From JBELMB01 sp042088665 (GTDB taxonomy: Bacteria > Pseudomonadota > Alphaproteobacteria > Rhodobacterales > Rhodobacteraceae), in the NCBI GenBank assembly GCA_042088665.1, contig JBELMB010000060.1, forward strand, positions 1-27,010: DNA of 27,010 nucleotides, read 5' to 3'. Position 1 is the first letter of the stretch; the number at the start of each line of letters is the position of its first letter. Below are positions 15,746 through 22,689 of the stretch, in pieces. Both the position numbers and the translations under genes were made by a program. The notes under the pieces are model-generated. The model saw nothing but the letters and a program-made list of their open reading frames with translations. It was not told the DNA's origin and ran no database searches.

Positions 15746-16548
15746 GCGATGTGGCAGACTGGTGGCGCACTTCCATCATCGACATGGAGCCCGGGCGCAT
15801 CGACATTCGGGGGCGCCCGATTCAGGAATTGATTGGCGCGGTCAGCTTTCCGCAGATGATCTGGTTGATGGTGCGGGGCGATCTGCCAACGCAAGGGCAA
15901 TGCGCGCTGTTCGAGGCCGCGCTTGTGGCGGCCGTGGATCATGGCCCGCAAGCGCCTTCGATCGCCACCGCGCGGATGGCGGTGACCTGCGGTCTGCCGC
16001 TGAACAATGCCATGGCCAGCGCGGTGAACCTGCTGGGCGATGTGCATGGAGGGGCGGGGGAGCAGGCGGTCGGGCTCTACCATCACGTGTTGGACGCAAC
16101 CGCGGGCCTCGCTGCGGACAGCGATCTGGCCGCTGAAGCAGGCCTCAAGGAGGCGCTTGACGCCTGGCGCACGCGAGAAGGGCCCATCCTGCCGGGGTTC
16201 GGCCACCGCTTTCACAAACCGCAAGACCCACGGGCCCCGCGCCTGATGGCTCTGGTCGAAGAGGCCCGCCTGGCCGGTGTCTGCTCGGGTGATTTCGCGC
16301 GGGTCGCAACAGGGATAGAACGTTTTATCGCCGCTGAGAAAACCCGCCCCATCCCGATGAACATCGACGGGGCCACGGCGGTGATCTATGCGGAACTGGG
16401 CTTTGCTCCGCCTCTCGCCCGGGGGTTGTTCTGTTTGTCGCGCTCTGTCGGGATCCTCGCGCATGCATGGGAGCAGTCCCAGCAAGGCGGGCGCAACAAG
16501 GGGCCAACCCCGCCGCATTACCGCTGGACCTATACGCCCGAGGGCTGA
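15742..16548 (+). CDS. Citryl-CoA lyase-like protein (short citrate synthase family)
   Basis: A 268-residue member of the citrate synthase superfamily, far shorter than citrate synthase (about 430) and near the size of the citryl-CoA lyase domain. The three catalytic residues are kept: His102 in DVHGGAGEQ, His155 in GFGHRFHKPQDPR and Asp209 in MNIDGATAVIYAELG. The likely reaction is cleavage of citryl-CoA (or an analogous acyl-CoA) to acetyl-CoA and oxaloacetate. It follows the CoA-transferase with an ATGA overlap and ends the tct operon, 38 bases before a convergent gene. It could instead act on a related ester such as citramalyl-CoA or a methylated or aromatic analogue; the sequence alone does not decide. 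Confidence 0.87.
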   Translation: MSDVADWWRTSIIDMEPGRIDIRGRPIQELIGAVSFPQMIWLMVRGDLPTQGQCALFEAALVAAVDHGPQAPSIATARMAVTCGLPLNNAMASAVNLLGDVHGGAGEQAVGLYHHVLDATAGLAADSDLAAEAGLKEALDAWRTREGPILPGFGHRFHKPQDPRAPRLMALVEEARLAGVCSGDFARVATGIERFIAAEKTRPIPMNIDGATAVIYAELGFAPPLARGLFCLSRSVGILAHAWEQSQQGGRNKGPTPPHYRWTYTPEG

Positions 16549-16586
16549 GCGTCTGGGGCCCTGCGTCGCAGATGGCTGCCGGGGAT

Positions 16587-18626
16587 CTACAGCGTGCCGG
16601 GGTCGATCACGATGGCGGCCTCGCCGGTGATGCGTTGCATCTCGCGGGCCATGTGGGCCGTGCCGCCCGCACCGTCACCGCCTTGTCTGTTCCAGAGCAA
16701 CAGCAAATGGGTTTGCTTGGCCTTCATCGACAGGGCTGAATAGATCAGCCAGATCGTGTTGCGTTCATAGATCCGTCCACCCGCACCGGATTCCGGGTCG
16801 AGGGCGATGGCGGCGCCCAGTTCTTCGGGCTGGATACGGATCTCGACAGCCTCGTCTTCTTCCATTTTCTTGAAACTGTCTTGCCAGCGGGTGCCACCTG
16901 CGTCGCGATCAGCGAAGGTGACGGAGTCCCTGAGAAACGCGGCGCGCTCCTGCGGCAGAAGAACCGTTGCAGAGGCCCCGCGCGCCCGCGCTGCCTCCAG
17001 CAACAGCAGGTCGCCACCGCAGGCCGCGCCGGTTACCACATGGTCGTTTGCGCCGATTCCCAGCCTGTCGAGCTCCGCCTCGATGCGGGTCCGTGCGGCC
17101 GCTTCCGCAGTTGCGGGAAAGCGGGGTGTGCTGCGGTCCGCGGCGTCAACCATGTGGCCCGCAAACAGCACGACATTGTTCGTGCCGGCCTCTTTGTGTT
17201 GCGTGTCGCGCTCCTCCGTCAGGGTGGCGATCAGCGTATCGCAGAGCGCGCGCCGATAACCGACCTGCCGCAGAAAAACGAGTTGCTGGCGCGCGCTGTC
17301 CAGACCGAACCAATCGCGTTTGTCCGACCGGGCGGCGCGGCGATAGCGTTTCGTGACATCCTCGTCGCTGGCGTCGGACATCAGGGCCAGCTCGGCATGT
17401 GTGGCCAGCGACCAGAAAGACACCGCGTGGTCGCGCTGTTTTTCCTGCTCCATCGCGCAGCCAAGGGCCCAGGTCACGCCGCCCCGCAGATCGGACACAT
17501 CCGGCAGCCCGTCATTTGTGCCGGTGAAGTAGACGTAAAGCGCGGTCAGCGTCAGCGCATTGATCCCGGGGAAATAGTCGCCCGGATCTTTCTTGAAGGC
17601 ATGAATATAGCGGTCCGCCGCGTCGCGCAGACGATCGGTCTGATCGGCGGCGGCGGTCTTCAGATCCGCGTCGTCGGGGGTGCCGTGTGGTCTGAAACTG
17701 TCGGTCCAGCGCTCCTTGGCGATGCGGCCCAGCAGGCCAAGGGTTTCCCCGGTCTGATCGTCTGTGGCCAGATCCCTGAGCGCGGCCTCCGCCCGTGATT
17801 GCTTTTCCATTCGGCCAAGCGCAATGGCGCGTTGTTGCCGGGCAACGGTGTTTGCCGGGTCGATGGCCAGCGCTTCGTCGAGGGTTTCCTTGGCAAAGGC
17901 GAAGCGGCCCATCTTGTTGAGCGATTGGCCTGCGAGTGTCAGCGCCTCCAGTTCCAGCGCGCGATTGGGCGGCATGCTGGCAAGTGTGAGGATGTCGCCC
18001 GGACGTTTGTTGCGCTTTGCGATGTCGATCAGGTCTTTGTAAGCCTCTAGTTGCTGCCACTGCGTCTCAAGAGCGGGCATGCGCAGGCTGCGCCAATCCG
18101 GCTCCGGCAGGCCACGGAGATTGTGGTAGACGGGGCTGTCGATGCGGTGTTTCTCCGCGGCGAGCGTCGTCAGCCAGTGGTGGATGTTCTGCGCGTCTGC
18201 CTCGATGGTGTTTGGTCTGCGGGGCGTATCGCGCTTGCCCGTGGTCTCGTTCGCGGGATCGAGGGTATAGGAGAACACCCGGTCCGGTTTCAGGTTGAAG
18301 GGCATCGGACGGTCCGTGCCCTTGACCATGAGCACCCCGCGCGATTGCAGCGTGTGGCGCACACCCATTTCGTACCAGACGTTGGGATTGTCGATCGACA
18401 CATCCACGATGACCAGATCCGCAAGGAGGATGTCCTTGAACATGTCTTCCAGAATGTCGCCGGTGCGGCTGTCCTTGTCCGCCCTGTGAATGTGGAAATC
18501 GGACCCGAGCGCCGTCTTGAACAGATCATAGACGCTGTCGAAATCGATCCAGCTGCCGTCGTAGCCCTGTTTCAGCCCGTAAGGCATCACCACAAAAACA
18601 CGAGGCTTCGTCAAACGCGCAACCAT
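16587..18626 (-). CDS. TIR/deoxyribosyltransferase-like + TPR/TRAFs-binding-like + SLOG-like three-domain protein
   Basis: A 679-residue soluble protein. Residues 8-125 form an N-terminal Rossmann-like domain (RVFVVMPYG at 9-17; IVDVSIDNPNVWYEMGVRH at 73-91) resembling TIR/nucleoside 2-deoxyribosyltransferase folds, with Glu86 as candidate catalytic residue. Residues about 140-480 are alpha-helical with TPR-like repeats (GQSLNKMGRFAFAKETLDEA, about 233-252) and resemble the TRAFs-binding/DUF4071 region. Residues 484-679 look like SLOG: VVLFAGHMVD, VVTGAACGGDLLLLEAARAR (531-550), and LLLLWNRQGGDGAGGTAHMA near the end. Such architectures are predicted to sense or process nucleotide-derived signals in conflict systems; the activity is unproven. 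The start at 18626 has GGAGG upstream; the open frame extends 31 codons further but is poor. It stands alone between two operons, as accessory genes often do. Confidence 0.78.
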   Translation of the reverse strand: MVARLTKPRVFVVMPYGLKQGYDGSWIDFDSVYDLFKTALGSDFHIHRADKDSRTGDILEDMFKDILLADLVIVDVSIDNPNVWYEMGVRHTLQSRGVLMVKGTDRPMPFNLKPDRVFSYTLDPANETTGKRDTPRRPNTIEADAQNIHHWLTTLAAEKHRIDSPVYHNLRGLPEPDWRSLRMPALETQWQQLEAYKDLIDIAKRNKRPGDILTLASMPPNRALELEALTLAGQSLNKMGRFAFAKETLDEALAIDPANTVARQQRAIALGRMEKQSRAEAALRDLATDDQTGETLGLLGRIAKERWTDSFRPHGTPDDADLKTAAADQTDRLRDAADRYIHAFKKDPGDYFPGINALTLTALYVYFTGTNDGLPDVSDLRGGVTWALGCAMEQEKQRDHAVSFWSLATHAELALMSDASDEDVTKRYRRAARSDKRDWFGLDSARQQLVFLRQVGYRRALCDTLIATLTEERDTQHKEAGTNNVVLFAGHMVDAADRSTPRFPATAEAAARTRIEAELDRLGIGANDHVVTGAACGGDLLLLEAARARGASATVLLPQERAAFLRDSVTFADRDAGGTRWQDSFKKMEEDEAVEIRIQPEELGAAIALDPESGAGGRIYERNTIWLIYSALSMKAKQTHLLLLWNRQGGDGAGGTAHMAREMQRITGEAAIVIDPGTL

Positions 18627-18670
18627 TCCATCCTCCACCGCAAACTGCGCCCCAGCAGGGCTGTTCGTGA

Positions 18671-18688
18671 CGTGCAACAGAATGCACG
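18671..18688. promoter_or_regulatory. Short inverted repeat upstream of the TIR-like/TPR/SLOG gene
   Basis: CGTGCA at 18671-18676 and TGCACG at 18683-18688 form a 6+6 dyad with a 6-base centre, 45-62 bases upstream of the minus-strand start at 18626. The position suits an operator or a 5'-UTR stem. A dyad this short can occur by chance. Confidence 0.25.
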
Positions 18689-18752
18689 CATGGCGGAAGT
18701 GTTGCGCATCACCCCGCAATCTACAATATGTTTCGGGGGGCAGTTTGCGTCT

Positions 18753-18796
18753 GGCGCCGTACGACCGTCATCCTTTGGCCGGGCCAATCCGGCGCC
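18753..18796. repeat. Nested inverted repeats upstream of rpiB
   Basis: Outer arms GGCGCCG (18753-18759) and CGGCGCC (18790-18796) enclose inner arms TTGGCC (18775-18780) and GGCCAA (18782-18787). The structure lies 86 bases before the rpiB ATG, in the 255-base divergent gap. It has no T-run, so it is more likely a leader structure or protein-binding site than a terminator. Confidence 0.4.
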
Positions 18797-18881
18797 TGAT
18801 TTGGCGGTGTGTTTGCGGCGCGGTTTGAAAGGCTCTATGCCTCGCTGGACCGCAACACCGCCTCTGATCAAAGGAGATGTC

Positions 18882-19331
18882 ATGACCGCCAAAACCCGTA
18901 TCGTCCTGTCCAGCGACCACGCGGCCATCGCGCTGCGCGGGGTCATTGCCGACCATCTTGCCGACGCCGGTTGGGAGGTTGTCGACATCGGTCCCACCAC
19001 GCCGGAAAGCACCCACTACCCCAAGCATGGCGCCGCCGCGGCTGAGCGTGTGGCCTCTGGCGACTGTGCGTTGGGGATCGTGCTGTGTGGCACCGGGCAG
19101 GGGATCATGATGGCCGCGAACAAGGTCAAGGGCGTCCGCTGCGGTGTCTGCAGCGATACCTTCTCTGCGCGGATGATCCGGATGCACAACGATGCCAACA
19201 TGCTGTCGCTTGGCGCACGGGTGGTGGGCGAGGGGCTGGCCCTGGAAATCGTGGACGCCTTCCTCGGGGCACAATTCGAGGGGGGCCGCCATGGCACGCG
19301 GGTGGACATGATCTCTGCGCTCGAAGGGTGA
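18882..19331 (+). CDS. rpiB: Ribose 5-phosphate isomerase B (RpiB/LacAB family)
   Basis: A 149-residue sugar-phosphate isomerase that interconverts ribose 5-phosphate and ribulose 5-phosphate in the pentose phosphate pathway. Family residues are visible: SSDHAAIALRG near the N-terminus (9-20), HYPKHGAAAAERVASGDC, the catalytic-loop motif GIVLCGTGQGIMMAANKVKG with the active-site Cys, and HNDANMLSLGARVVG. The ATG has AAGGAG seven bases upstream; the frame is open far upstream, but that part overlaps the divergent gene and lacks a site. It could also be an allose- or galactose-6-phosphate isomerase, which share the fold; no such pathway genes adjoin it. Confidence 0.93.
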   Translation: MTAKTRIVLSSDHAAIALRGVIADHLADAGWEVVDIGPTTPESTHYPKHGAAAAERVASGDCALGIVLCGTGQGIMMAANKVKGVRCGVCSDTFSARMIRMHNDANMLSLGARVVGEGLALEIVDAFLGAQFEGGRHGTRVDMISALEG

Positions 19332-19546
19332 CAGCGGCGGTCGTCGCTGACGAATGACCGATGCCCTGTGCGTAGATCTGGCTCGCCATTGACGGGGCTG
19401 CATAGAGACCATCAGGCGCGGTCGTGCGCCAGACCTTGATCGGGTGATTGCCGCAAGGATCCACCGCCAAAGGTCACTGTGTTTTGAGGTCCACGTCGCG
19501 CAACTGTTGTTTGCCGCGCCGCTGCAACCGGTCAGGTGCGTCTCGG

Positions 19547-19585
19547 TGGTCTTTCGGTGGTGGTGTCAAAGCCACCACCAGATCA
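19547..19585. repeat. Stable hairpin in the rpiB downstream gap
   Basis: Arms GGTGGTGG (19556-19563) and CCACCACC (19572-19579) with an 8-base loop. The outer sequences TGGTCT and AGATCA can extend the stem in RNA with one G-U pair and a 3-base bulge. No T-run follows, so intrinsic termination is not supported. It lies within the possibly decayed segment. Confidence 0.45.
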
Positions 19586-19663
19586 AAGCAGGCGGAAAAT
19601 GATCTGAATCGGGTCAACGCCAAGATGTATGAAGGTCAGCGCGTGAGATCGGCATGCCTTGGG

Positions 19664-19684
19664 TCCCGCCCATTCAGGGTGGGA
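19664..19684. repeat. Hairpin next to an AT-rich segment
   Basis: TCCCGCCC (19664-19671) and GGGTGGGA (19677-19684) pair with one G-U in RNA around a 5-base loop. It is immediately followed by the AT-rich run at 19686-19712. It could mark the edge of a former mobile element or a terminator read from either strand; neither is proven. Confidence 0.35.
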
Positions 19685-19836
19685 TGTAACATTATGTATT
19701 GATTTGATAAAACTCAGGGTTCCTCTCTGTCGCACGCGCCCTCACAGGTTGGGTGTTTCAGTTTGCCGGGTCGTCCTGAGCAATGGCATAGACTCGCGTG
19801 GTGTCATGGCGTAGGTCTTTCCTGTTTGAAAAACCC

Positions 19837-19851
19837 GAGGCCACCGGCCTC
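19837..19851 (+). promoter_or_regulatory. Small GC hairpin in the leader of the hydrolase-ABC operon
   Basis: GAGGCC (19837-19842) and GGCCTC (19846-19851) form a 6-base stem with a 3-base loop, ending 23 bases before the ATG at 19875 and 10 bases before the GGGAAG ribosome site. It may affect translation of the first gene of the operon. Confidence 0.3.
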
Positions 19852-19874
19852 CAATCCTGATGGGAAGCGCATCT

Positions 19875-21116
19875 ATGGCCAACGGATCTTTTGTTCAAAT
19901 CTCCGCCAGCGATGGAGGGTCGTTCAAGGCCTACATGGCCAAGCCAGAGACGGGATCCGGACCGGGGCTTGTGCTGCTTCAAGAGATCTTTGGCATCAAC
20001 GACTACATGAAGTCGATGGCGGACCATTTTGCCGAAGAAGGCTATGTGGTTCTGGTGCCCGACCTGTTCTGGCGGATGGAATCGGACGTGAACCTTGGCT
20101 ACTCCGAAGAGGATTTCGGCAAGGCCTTTGGTTTGTATCAGAAATTTGACGTCGATCAGGGCATCAAGGACGCAGGCGACACGATTGCGCATATGCGCAG
20201 CATGGACGACGTCGTCGGCAAGGTCGGTGCGCTGGGCTACTGCCTTGGCGGCAAGCTCGCCTATCTGACCGCGGCCCGCACGGATGTGGATTGCGCCGTG
20301 TCCTACTACGGCGTCGGCATCGAAGAGGCGCTGGACGAGGGCAGCAACATCACCTGCCCGATGGTGTTCCACACCGCCGAGCTGGACAAATTCGCGCCGC
20401 CCGAAGCCGTGGCCAAGATCAAGGACGCGTTCAAGGATCGCGCCGATTTTGCGTTCTACGATTACCCCGGCGTTGACCATGCCTTTGCCACCCATGGGCG
20501 CGACTGCTTTGACAAGCCGTCCACCCTGATGGCCTATTCCCGTTCGCTCTCGCTGCTGCGGAGTGTGCTGGGGCCGATCTACGATCTGAGCCATCTGTGG
20601 GACATGCACTGCTACTACGAGTTCGCGACGCGCGATGTGCATGAGACCATGAAGACCATGGTCGCAGAGCCTTATGTCAACCACATCCCGACCATGACGG
20701 GCGGCGTGGGTTACGGTCATCTGGCGCGCTTCTACAAGCACCACTTTGTCGATGCGAACCCCGATGACACCAAGCTGATCCCGATCTCGCGCACCATCGG
20801 CACCGACCGTCTGGTCGACGAGATGCTGTTCTGCTTTACCCATGACCGCGAGATCGACTGGATGCTGCCCGGCGTCGCGCCCACCGGAAAATACGTGGAA
20901 ATTCCGCTGGTTGCGATTGTGAACTTCCGTGGCGACAAGCTTTATCACGAACATATCTATTGGGATCAAGCCTCTGTTCTTGTGCAGATCGGCGTGCTGG
21001 ACCCCAAAGGCCTGCCCGTTGCCGGACAGGAAACTGCCAAAAAACTCGTTGATGAGACCCTGCCTTCGAACACCTTGATGGCCAATTGGGCGTCAAGCGA
21101 AGGCAAGGCGATCTGA
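19875..21116 (+). CDS. Dienelactone hydrolase domain fused to an NTF2/SnoaL-like domain
   Basis: A 413-residue cytoplasmic protein with two parts. Residues about 1-232 are a dienelactone hydrolase: Glu37 in LQEIFG, nucleophile Cys123 in GYCLGG, Asp171 in TAELDKF and His202 in PGVDHAF, so the DLH catalytic set is complete. Residues about 236-400 look like an NTF2/SnoaL-type cone fold (DMHCYYEFATRDVHETMKTM, VGYGHLARFYKHHF, YHEHIYWDQASVLVQIG). The ATG at 19875 follows GGGAAG; an in-frame ATG at 19860 is the alternative. It lies 25 bases before an ABC importer gene, so the imported compound or its product may carry a lactone or ester. The substrate is unknown. Confidence 0.87.
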   Translation: MANGSFVQISASDGGSFKAYMAKPETGSGPGLVLLQEIFGINDYMKSMADHFAEEGYVVLVPDLFWRMESDVNLGYSEEDFGKAFGLYQKFDVDQGIKDAGDTIAHMRSMDDVVGKVGALGYCLGGKLAYLTAARTDVDCAVSYYGVGIEEALDEGSNITCPMVFHTAELDKFAPPEAVAKIKDAFKDRADFAFYDYPGVDHAFATHGRDCFDKPSTLMAYSRSLSLLRSVLGPIYDLSHLWDMHCYYEFATRDVHETMKTMVAEPYVNHIPTMTGGVGYGHLARFYKHHFVDANPDDTKLIPISRTIGTDRLVDEMLFCFTHDREIDWMLPGVAPTGKYVEIPLVAIVNFRGDKLYHEHIYWDQASVLVQIGVLDPKGLPVAGQETAKKLVDETLPSNTLMANWASSEGKAI

Positions 21117-21141
21117 GACGAATAAAATCCAGGGAGAAACC

Positions 21142-22644
21142 ATGAAAAAGTTGATGGGCCTTTTGGCCGGCGTCACGCTTGCGGCCAATGTCGCTGCGGC
21201 GGACGACTCGACCCTCGCCATTGCGTACAATGTCTCGCTTCCTTCGTGGGATGCGACTGTTGGCGTCTCTGCCGTGAACCCGACGATCCAGTCGATCTAT
21301 AAATCCGTGTTCGATCAGTACATCGATCAGAACCCGGACCTGTCGTTCCGGGCCGGTCTGCTGACCGATTGGGGTTGGAACGAGGACAAGACCAAGGTGT
21401 ATCTCGAGGTGCGCGAAGGTGCGGTCTGGCACAATGGCGATCCCGTGACCCCCGCGGATGTGGTCTGGTCGCTTGAGCGCGCAGGCAACCCCGACACCGG
21501 CAACCCCATTCAGTTCCTCTGGTCGACGATTGGCAACTTCACCGTTGAGGGCAACCGGATCGAAGCGGATGTGCTGCGCTTTGACCCGACCATCTTCAAG
21601 TGGATGGCCTTCCTGACGGCTTATGTCCTGCCCAAGGATTACTATGAGAGCGTCGGCGCCGAAGGGTTCGAAAAGGCCCCCGTCGGATCCGGCCCCTACA
21701 TGGTGGATGAGTATGTCGCCAATTCCTTTGTCCGGCTGAAGCGGTTCGACGGCTACTGGGGCGATGCGCCCGAGTTCGAAACCGTCATCTTCAAGTTCGT
21801 GCCAGATGCCTCCGCGCGGGTTGCCGAAGTGGAAACCGGGGCCTCCGACATCACTCTCGAGATCCCCTACGAAGAGTATGACCGCCTCGCCGCCAAGGAC
21901 GGGCTGTCCGGTGTGACCACACCTGTGTCCGACATCGGCATGATCTTCATCAACGATGTGGACGTCATGGAAGACGCCAATGTGCGCAAGGCCGCCGCTC
22001 ATGCGATCAACAAGGATCTGATCGTTGACCGGCTGCTGCGCGGCTACGGCGTGCCCATCGACACGCTGCAAGCGCCCGAATACGCGGCCTTCACGGCGGA
22101 CACGACAGTGGCTTATGACCCTGAACTGGCAAAAGAATTGCTGGCAGCTTCGGGCTATTCGACGGACAACCCGGTCAAGTTCAAGATCCAGACCACCCGT
22201 GGGTTCAAACCCAAGGATTACGAGATGGTTCAGGCCGTGACCGGCATGTGGAAGCGCGTCGGGATCGAGGCCGAGATCGAGGTCTACGAGATTGCCAAGC
22301 ATTTCGACCTGCGCGCACAGGACACGCTGGCCCCTGCGGCCTTCTACAACTGGGGCAACTCGATCGGCGATCCGTCGACCTCCACCGGGTTCGCGATGTT
22401 CGGCCCATCGCCGCATTCCACATGGGACACGGATGACGTTGACAGCATGATCGGTGCCTTGTGGGGCGAGGCCGATGAGGCCAAGCGTATCGCCGGTTAT
22501 CAGGCCGTTGACGCCTATATCGCGGAAAACGCCATGGTGATCCCGTTGCTGCAATTCGTTCAGCCGATTGTTCACCGTGACGGGTTGAGCGTGACGCCGC
22601 ATGTGGCCAACTTCTTGCTGCCTCAGAACGTGCGCAGCCAGTAA
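21142..22644 (+). CDS. ABC transporter periplasmic substrate-binding protein (SBP_bac_5, peptide/nickel type)
   Basis: A 500-residue secreted binding protein. Signal peptide MKKLMGLLAGVTLAANVAAA with an AxA site near residue 20. The mature protein has the family-5 features: LSFRAGLLTDWGWNEDKTKV, VRDEG-type segment REGAVWHNGDPVTPADVVWS, EKAPVGSGPYMVDEYV, NVRKAAAHAINKDLIVDRLL, and YDPELAKELLAASGY. The ATG follows GGGAGAA. It heads a five-gene importer and follows the hydrolase by 25 bases. The family takes up peptides, opines, glycosides, nickel or other solutes, so the ligand cannot be named. Confidence 0.92.
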   Translation: MKKLMGLLAGVTLAANVAAADDSTLAIAYNVSLPSWDATVGVSAVNPTIQSIYKSVFDQYIDQNPDLSFRAGLLTDWGWNEDKTKVYLEVREGAVWHNGDPVTPADVVWSLERAGNPDTGNPIQFLWSTIGNFTVEGNRIEADVLRFDPTIFKWMAFLTAYVLPKDYYESVGAEGFEKAPVGSGPYMVDEYVANSFVRLKRFDGYWGDAPEFETVIFKFVPDASARVAEVETGASDITLEIPYEEYDRLAAKDGLSGVTTPVSDIGMIFINDVDVMEDANVRKAAAHAINKDLIVDRLLRGYGVPIDTLQAPEYAAFTADTTVAYDPELAKELLAASGYSTDNPVKFKIQTTRGFKPKDYEMVQAVTGMWKRVGIEAEIEVYEIAKHFDLRAQDTLAPAAFYNWGNSIGDPSTSTGFAMFGPSPHSTWDTDDVDSMIGALWGEADEAKRIAGYQAVDAYIAENAMVIPLLQFVQPIVHRDGLSVTPHVANFLLPQNVRSQ

Positions 22645-22655
22645 CACTTATGGAA

Positions 22656-22679
22656 TGGCGCCCTGTCACAGGGGCGCCA
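22656..22679. repeat. Hairpin between binding-protein and permease genes
   Basis: TGGCGCCCTG (22656-22665) pairs with CAGGGGCGCCA (22669-22679), leaving one bulged G and a TCA loop. The strong GC stem fills most of the 45-base gap and ends 10 bases before the permease GTG, with no T-run. It may protect the binding-protein message or restrain permease translation. Confidence 0.65.
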
Positions 22680-22689
22680 GATCTACACC

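Larger units (their letters stand above)
19332..19874. other. 543-base gap between rpiB and the hydrolase gene: no convincing gene
   Basis: No open frame with a good start and recognisable product is found. An 84-codon plus-strand frame (19448-19702) has an unusual Cys/Arg-rich composition and no clear ribosome site. On the minus strand, a stretch reading HALTFIHLGVDPIQIIFRLL then stop (about 19588-19650) and another reading NHPIKVWRTTAPDGLYAAPS (about 19387-19446) look protein-like but are in different frames, suggesting a decayed gene. The segment 19686-19712 is unusually AT-rich for this region. Three hairpins are listed separately. The promoter of the following operon must lie here. Confidence 0.5.

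Noticed and set aside
15742..16548. Authentic citrate synthase
   Set aside because: At 268 residues it is far too short and lies beside a CoA-transferase, so a citryl-CoA lyase-type enzyme fits better, although the catalytic triad is shared.
18051..18881. Upstream extension of the rpiB frame
   Set aside because: It runs through the start of the minus-strand SLOG-type gene and the intergenic region; AAGGAG and the conserved N-terminus fix the start at 18882.
20836..22647. 603-codon minus-strand frame
   Set aside because: Antisense of the peptide-type binding protein; high-GC third positions on the sense strand create long shadow frames.
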